Assembly: GCA_036277075.1 (NCBI GenBank)
Contig: DASUNQ010000205.1
Span: 1-9,693 of the forward strand
Length of the DNA stretch: 9,693 nt
Direction: 5' to 3'
Source: DASUNQ01 sp036277075
GTDB taxonomy: Bacteria > Acidobacteriota > Thermoanaerobaculia > Multivoradales > UBA5704
The notes under the pieces were generated by a model. The model was not told where the DNA came from, searched no databases, and saw only the letters and a program-made list of their open reading frames with translations. Shown piece by piece: positions 6,601 to 9,693 of this stretch. Every line of letters begins with the position of its first letter. Position 1 is the stretch's first letter. A program made the translations under genes and the position numbers.

Positions 6601-7772
6601 AGGACGACCAGTGCGACGTGGTCCAGTCGCCGACGATCCGGCTGACCGGCAGCTCGACGCTGTCGCTCTACAACCGCTTCCTCACCGAGGCGGGCGAGCC
6701 GAACGTGCTCGGCTTCTACGACCGCGCCAACGTCGGCGTCCGCAACAAGCTGACCGGCGACCGCGCCACCGTGGTGCCCGACGGCGGCCGGCTCTACAAC
6801 GCCTCCGGCCCGCACGGCGTCTGCGTCACCGCGGAGCAGGAAGGCTGGGCGGGCGCCGGGCCGGGCTTCATGGAGAGCACCTGGACCGCGGGCGCGCTCA
6901 ACCCCTCGGGCGGCTTCAGCGGCGAGGTCGTCGCCCTCGAGGTGGGTTACGGCACCGATCCGATCCAGGCCCTCGACGGCCTGCAGTTCGACGAGGTGAC
7001 GCTGACCAACTTCGAGGCCCAGGGGCCGGACGGCTGGAACGACGTCTGCCGCTCCTGCACCGCGCTCGACGACGACGACCCGGCGGTCGAGTACCGCGGC
7101 GGCTGGCACGCCAAGACGGCGGCGGGCGCCAGCGGCGGCGGCTACCACCAGCGCACCGGCACCGGCACCGCGAGCGGCAAGCCGAAGCCGGCGGCCCGGG
7201 TGGCCTTCAACGGCGACGCGATCACCTACTTCTATGCCAAGAGCAAGCACGGCGGCTCCGCCAACGTCTATCTCGACGGCGTCCTGCGCGAGACGCTCTC
7301 GTACAACTCGGCGACCAACGCCCCGACCTTCGGCCACGCGGTGACCTACAGCGGTCTCGGTGCCGGGGCGCACGAGATCAGGATCGAGCACCTGTCGGGT
7401 ACCAGCTACGTGGACGGCTTCGAGTTCTGCGGCGGCGGCGGGGCGAACCCCGACGCGGTCGAGTTCCGCTCGGAGACGCAGGCGAGCCAGCACACGCTCT
7501 CCCCGCTGGTGAGCCAGACGGTCAACGTCGGCGCGAACGACGAGCAGGTGTCGGTCCTGGTGGAAGGATTGGCGCAGCCGCTCACGGTGCGCCTGCTCGA
7601 CCCGCTGGGCTTGGTCGTGGCGACGGGGCAGGCCCTGGTCGCCGGCTCACCGGAGTCGGGGCTCGACGCCGCGGTCGCCCGCGCGGGGACCTACACGGTG
7701 CAGGTGCTCAACCCGCTCGGCCTGACCGGGACGGTCAACGTCAGCATCGCCCGAACGGTCCGGGTGCCGTAG
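3657..7772 (+). CDS. Large secreted M36/M4-like zinc metalloprotease with multiple C-terminal beta-sandwich domains
   Basis: A predicted extracellular protease of 1371 residues. Residues 1-28 are a signal peptide (Arg-rich start, hydrophobic core, AVA end). About 150-300 resembles the fungalysin/thermolysin FTP and PepSY propeptide, with RHQFGGVPV and later WEALVDAHSGEVLAFQD. The catalytic domain, roughly 345-705, holds HEWGH (His476, Glu477, His480) and EAYAD (Glu496, Asp500). These fit the two His ligands, general base, third zinc ligand and supporting Asp of gluzincins. This domain has many cysteines, including 511, 521, 528 and 531 just after the zinc site. A fibronectin type III-like domain follows at about 718-808, then a CARDB-like domain with SNNGEVPLTNVRV (about 812-925). 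Further beta-rich segments at about 940-1122 and 1128-1262 resemble jelly-roll or carbohydrate-binding folds. The final hundred residues look like a prepeptidase C-terminal-type domain. The protease call is firm, the exact family less so, and the tail modules are inferred from pattern only. Confidence 0.88.
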   Translation: MNRTFRSSLNPRLLVAAALLLVTGAAVAVEPPNGGSPLASRAYRDPNLYISSVYKPVAGLSSPLAVGLAADLTALGVAADRGFVDVRSGSWGTLILRQPLIPGSGAGNSLSWAQIGLKAPDGSAAVKDAAWTAFAAWVAANQPALGVAPAELGKRTVTVHGGGQLVQINVRHQFGGVPVRDSFLSAVVNGGNLVLFGLRNWGAVDVATVPTVSQQAAVAAAEAHAGRGISGYWRAPRLEIVPVSAGRDALALGVGAGLSHRLVWAIGATFSGDHGSWEALVDAHSGEVLAFQDTNHYLKSVQGGAFPVSNDGVGIEGQEQAGQPMPFADIRDAANSLFFTDSGGDLVCAAQSSSIRTALSGRYVRITDTCGAINETAASGDLDLEQGPGTDCAVPPGHSAGDTHASRTGFYEVNRIIEQAKGWLPENEWLQAQLTANMNINNTCNAFWSGGAGTINFYRSGGGCRNTGEIAAIFDHEWGHGMDNNDANPSISAPGEAYADVAAILRLNTSCIGRGFRSTKCGGNGDPCTECTGVREVDWQKRASGTPHNLDWNQQDPLDPNGIRGGCRIDGVGSTSTGPCNNGTHCEGSMASEVIWDLLKRDLPCNGAGWDIATGQCAGGAAPSIDDDTALELMTRYYYVAGGALGNWYNCNPIGPAGSYGDGCNADGAYLNFLAVDDDNGDLTDGTPHMEAIFAAFDRHQIACPTPAPADAGCAAAPAAPSVTVAPAHKGAVLSWNPVPGASEYWIYRTEGVMGCAFGKTRVGETTGTSFTDGGLRNGREYFYGVVAVGASDACTSAMSACTPVTAGSNGASMVFTDSLARLTGSSGGDGDDFVDNCETWTVAFDVSNNGEVPLTNVRVAHVENLSHPEIQIVDTPTFSPSLASCSAAQGTFRFTAAGLEADDTILFRIDVTADEIAPNVISKTAKFVAAESDFVPVASRTWSFDSDREDWTVTSGTFDHNGSDADATIVGTGFLQSSKLEDDQCDVVQSPTIRLTGSSTLSLYNRFLTEAGEPNVLGFYDRANVGVRNKLTGDRATVVPDGGRLYNASGPHGVCVTAEQEGWAGAGPGFMESTWTAGALNPSGGFSGEVVALEVGYGTDPIQALDGLQFDEVTLTNFEAQGPDGWNDVCRSCTALDDDDPAVEYRGGWHAKTAAGASGGGYHQRTGTGTASGKPKPAARVAFNGDAITYFYAKSKHGGSANVYLDGVLRETLSYNSATNAPTFGHAVTYSGLGAGAHEIRIEHLSGTSYVDGFEFCGGGGANPDAVEFRSETQASQHTLSPLVSQTVNVGANDEQVSVLVEGLAQPLTVRLLDPLGLVVATGQALVAGSPESGLDAAVARAGTYTVQVLNPLGLTGTVNVSIARTVRVP

Positions 7773-7798
7773 ACCGGCAGTCGGATCGGCGGCCCAGA

Positions 7799-7834
7799 GC
7801 CGCCCGGGGTCGTGCGCCCCGGGCGGCATTTTTT
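7799..7834 (+). terminator. Intrinsic terminator of the metalloprotease gene
   Basis: A perfect 11-bp GC stem (7799-7809 with 7817-7827) encloses a 7-base loop TCGTGCG. After one A come six T (7829-7834). It lies 26 bases after the stop codon and is a textbook rho-independent terminator on the plus strand. Confidence 0.95.
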
Positions 7835-7937
7835 CAGATAACTGCTTCCATCTTCTGGGCCGCTCCGGCCTACGACAACGTGCCGGCATTGCGCTGACGT
7901 CGGGCTTACTGCATTGACTTCGATACCCCCTCCCTGG

Positions 7938-7964
7938 CCCTCCCCCGCTGCTCGCGGGGGAGGG
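7938..7964. repeat. REP-like palindrome in the convergent spacer
   Basis: CCCTCCCCCGC (7938-7948) pairs perfectly with GCGGGGGAGGG (7954-7964) around the 5-base loop TGCTC. A further CCCCCTCCC lies just upstream at 7926-7934. Extragenic palindromes of this CCCTCCCCC/GGGGGAGGG form recur in many GC-rich genomes. It lies 26 bases beyond the stop codon of the minus-strand sulfatase gene and could help end its transcript, but no T-run follows on that strand. The rest of 7835-7990 shows nothing I can assign. Confidence 0.6.
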
Positions 7965-7990
7965 AGCTGCCGCGCGGAGATGGACCGGAG

Positions 7991-9693
7991 TTAAGGCAAG
8001 AGAGCGCGGAGGGCTGGGTCCCTTTCTACCTGCGTCTTCAGATGGGGGGCGGCGGCGAGGGCTTCCCGGAGGGCTTGGGCGGCGGCGGGGCGGTTGCCGG
8101 CTTCGAGCTCGAGGCGGGCGAGGGCGAGGCGGGACTCCGCGTGGTCGGGCTCTTCGGGGCGGCTGCGGAGGAGCCAGGGGCGGGCGTCGGCTGGGCGGCC
8201 GCTCTGCGCCAGCAGGACGCCGAGGGCGCCGGGGTGGGGGAAGCGCTCGGGGCCGAGGACGGCGGCGGCGCGCTCGAGGTGCGCGGCGGCCGCCGCCGGG
8301 CGGCCGGCGGCGAGCTCTGCGAAGCCGAGGCGGATCTGGCGGTCGGGGTTTCCCGGCTCGAGCTCGGCCGCGGTGCGGAGGGCGGCGACGGCCTCCTCGA
8401 TGCGATCCGAGCGGCCGAGCGCGGCGCCGAGGTTCGACCAGGCGAACGCGCGCCGCGGCTGGAGGCGCGCCAGCTCGCGCCAGTGCGGGACCGCGTCCGC
8501 GGGTCGGCCGGCGCGGTCGAGCGCCTCGGCCAGGGCCGCGCGAGTCTCGGGGCCCGCCGGATCGAGCGCAGCGGCGCGTTCGAGCCGCGGGATCGCGCGG
8601 CCGAGGTCGCCGGCCGCGAAGAGGGCGAGGCCCGAGCGGACGGCGGCGAAACGGTTGGCGGGCTCCTGGCGCAGCACCTCCTCGAAGCGGGCCAGCGCCT
8701 CGGCGGGGCGGCCGGCGCGGAGGAGCTCGTCCGCTTCGGTCAGGAGCTCGCGCAGGTGCGCGCGGTCCTTGGGGTCCGGGAGACCCGGAGGCGGCGCGCC
8801 CGCCGGGCCCCCGGCGCCGGCGTAGCCGAGGGCGCGGAGGCGCGCGGCCGCCTCCGGGTCGGACGGGATGGCGGCGGCCTTCGCGGCGGGCCGCTCCTCG
8901 GCGGCGCGGAGCGCCGCCCGTAGCTGCCGCGCCTGCGTCCGCGCCGCCGCGGCGTCGAGAACGTTGCGGGTCTCGCCGGGGTCGGCGCGCAGGTCGTAGA
9001 GCTCCGGCCGCGGCGCCGCGATCAGCTTCCAGCCGCCGTGCCGCACCCCCTTGAGCGGCGACCAGCCGTAGGAGGTCCAGGGCTGCCAGGTCTCGACGTA
9101 GGCCGGCGGCGGCTCCTGCGCGCGGCCGGCGAGGAGCGGCGCCAGGCTCACGCCGTCCACCCCGTCCCAAGCGGGCAGACCGAGGAGGTCGAGGACCGTC
9201 GGCGCGAGGTCCACGAGCCGCACGGCGGCGCCGCTCGCTGCCGCCGCGATGCGCCCGGGCCAGGCGACGACGACCGGGACGAGGAGCGTGCTGTCGTAGA
9301 CGAAGAAGCCGTGCGTCCCCTCGCCGTGCTCGCCCAGGCTCTCGCCGTGGTCGGCGGCGAAGAGGGTGAGGCGCGGGCGCCCGCCGCGAACGCCGCGCGC
9401 GTCGAGCCGTTGCAGCAGATCGCCGACCGCCTCGTCGGCGAGCGCCGCTTCGCCGTCGTAGGCGCCGCGCGGGCCCGGGCGGCGGAGGCGCGCCGGCGGC
9501 TCGTACGGGAAGTGCGGCTCGTAGAGGTGGACCCAGAGGAACCAGGGCGAGCGCGCGCTCTCGGCCCAGGCGGCGGCCGCGGCGACGGTCGCCGCGGCGG
9601 GGCGCTCGAGCCAGGCCCCCACGCCCGCGGTGAGCCGGTCGTCGAAGTGGTCGAAGCCGCGGTCGATCCCGAATTGCCGCGAGAGCGGAAAGC
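7991..9693 (-). CDS. Sulfatase-family hydrolase with C-terminal TPR repeats, partial (5' end outside window)
   Basis: A minus-strand gene that stays open to the right edge. The residues before the internal GTG at 9622 read PLSRQFGIDRGFDHFDD, typical of sulfatases, so that GTG is not the start. About 567 codons are visible. The sulfatase domain (about 8940-9693) shows LYEPHFPYEPP, the metal-binding ADHGESLGEHGE (DHGE at 9341-9352), LVPVVVAWPGR and RHGGWKLI. The N-terminal part with the Cys/Ser nucleophile motif (C/S-x-P-x-R) that becomes formylglycine lies outside, so activity cannot be judged. The alkaline-phosphatase superfamily also includes phosphoglycerol transferases, a possible alternative. 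After an Ala-rich linker come about seven 34-residue TPR-like units (about 8000-8770), which usually bind proteins. The gene converges on the metalloprotease gene. Substrate is unknown. Confidence 0.88.
   Translation of the reverse strand, partial: FPLSRQFGIDRGFDHFDDRLTAGVGAWLERPAAATVAAAAAWAESARSPWFLWVHLYEPHFPYEPPARLRRPGPRGAYDGEAALADEAVGDLLQRLDARGVRGGRPRLTLFAADHGESLGEHGEGTHGFFVYDSTLLVPVVVAWPGRIAAAASGAAVRLVDLAPTVLDLLGLPAWDGVDGVSLAPLLAGRAQEPPPAYVETWQPWTSYGWSPLKGVRHGGWKLIAAPRPELYDLRADPGETRNVLDAAAARTQARQLRAALRAAEERPAAKAAAIPSDPEAAARLRALGYAGAGGPAGAPPPGLPDPKDRAHLRELLTEADELLRAGRPAEALARFEEVLRQEPANRFAAVRSGLALFAAGDLGRAIPRLERAAALDPAGPETRAALAEALDRAGRPADAVPHWRELARLQPRRAFAWSNLGAALGRSDRIEEAVAALRTAAELEPGNPDRQIRLGFAELAAGRPAAAAAHLERAAAVLGPERFPHPGALGVLLAQSGRPADARPWLLRSRPEEPDHAESRLALARLELEAGNRPAAAQALREALAAAPHLKTQVERDPALRALLP

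Noticed and set aside
3600..7493. A very long open frame (1297 codons) on the minus strand opposite the metalloprotease gene
   Set aside because: Its product is a low-complexity Arg/Ala/Gly/Val-rich sequence without motifs. It mirrors the codon structure of the clearly real plus-strand gene, as expected at this GC content.
2070..7772. A two-protease system in which the S8 and zinc proteases form one operon
   Set aside because: A strong hairpin and a 131-base leader with its own Shine-Dalgarno separate them. Adjacency alone does not show joint function.
7835..7990. A small RNA or tRNA gene in the convergent spacer
   Set aside because: Apart from the terminator upstream and the REP-like palindrome I see no cloverleaf, promoter or conserved RNA motif.
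8042..8923. Plus-strand open frames opposite the TPR part of the sulfatase gene
   Set aside because: Gly/Ala/Glu/Arg-rich shadow of the TPR codons; the minus-strand frame has clear TPR periodicity and joins the sulfatase domain.

Overview
The window is very GC-rich, coding-dense bacterial DNA. A menaquinone-type succinate dehydrogenase, large cysteine-rich secreted proteases and a sulfatase fused to TPR repeats suggest a soil or sediment bacterium, perhaps Acidobacteriota. No ribosomal or other phylogenetic marker is present, so this placement is an inference. The sequence itself shows five protein genes, two of them cut by the window edges, two strong hairpins and one REP-like palindrome.

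Region 1 (1-1999) holds the end of an sdhA-sdhB operon: the C-terminal part of the flavoprotein subunit, then the complete iron-sulfur subunit, with a TGATG stop/start overlap. The sdhA fragment carries a nearly perfect in-frame 192-bp tandem duplication (720-1103) that repeats 64 residues of its C-terminal helical domain. This is the most unusual feature of the window.

Region 2 (2000-3525) holds a secreted subtilisin-like (S8) serine protease. It has a signal peptide, a complete catalytic triad, no evident inhibitory propeptide and a small C-terminal Ig/cadherin-like domain. A 17-bp-stem hairpin follows it and probably ends its transcript.

Region 3 (3526-7834) holds a 1371-residue secreted zinc metalloprotease of the fungalysin/thermolysin type (HEWGH plus a downstream EAYAD). 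It has an N-terminal propeptide, a cysteine-rich catalytic domain and a long tail of beta-sandwich modules. A textbook intrinsic terminator follows.

Region 4 (7835-9693) has a GGGGGAGGG-type palindrome in the convergent spacer, then the C-terminal part of a sulfatase-family hydrolase with about seven TPR units on the minus strand. Its catalytic nucleophile motif lies outside the window.

The two proteases are adjacent and both exported, which suits breakdown of external protein, but each has its own terminator signal and they need not be co-regulated. I found no CRISPR array, RNA gene, transposase, integrase or obvious phage or defence gene, and no convincing multi-gene novel system.
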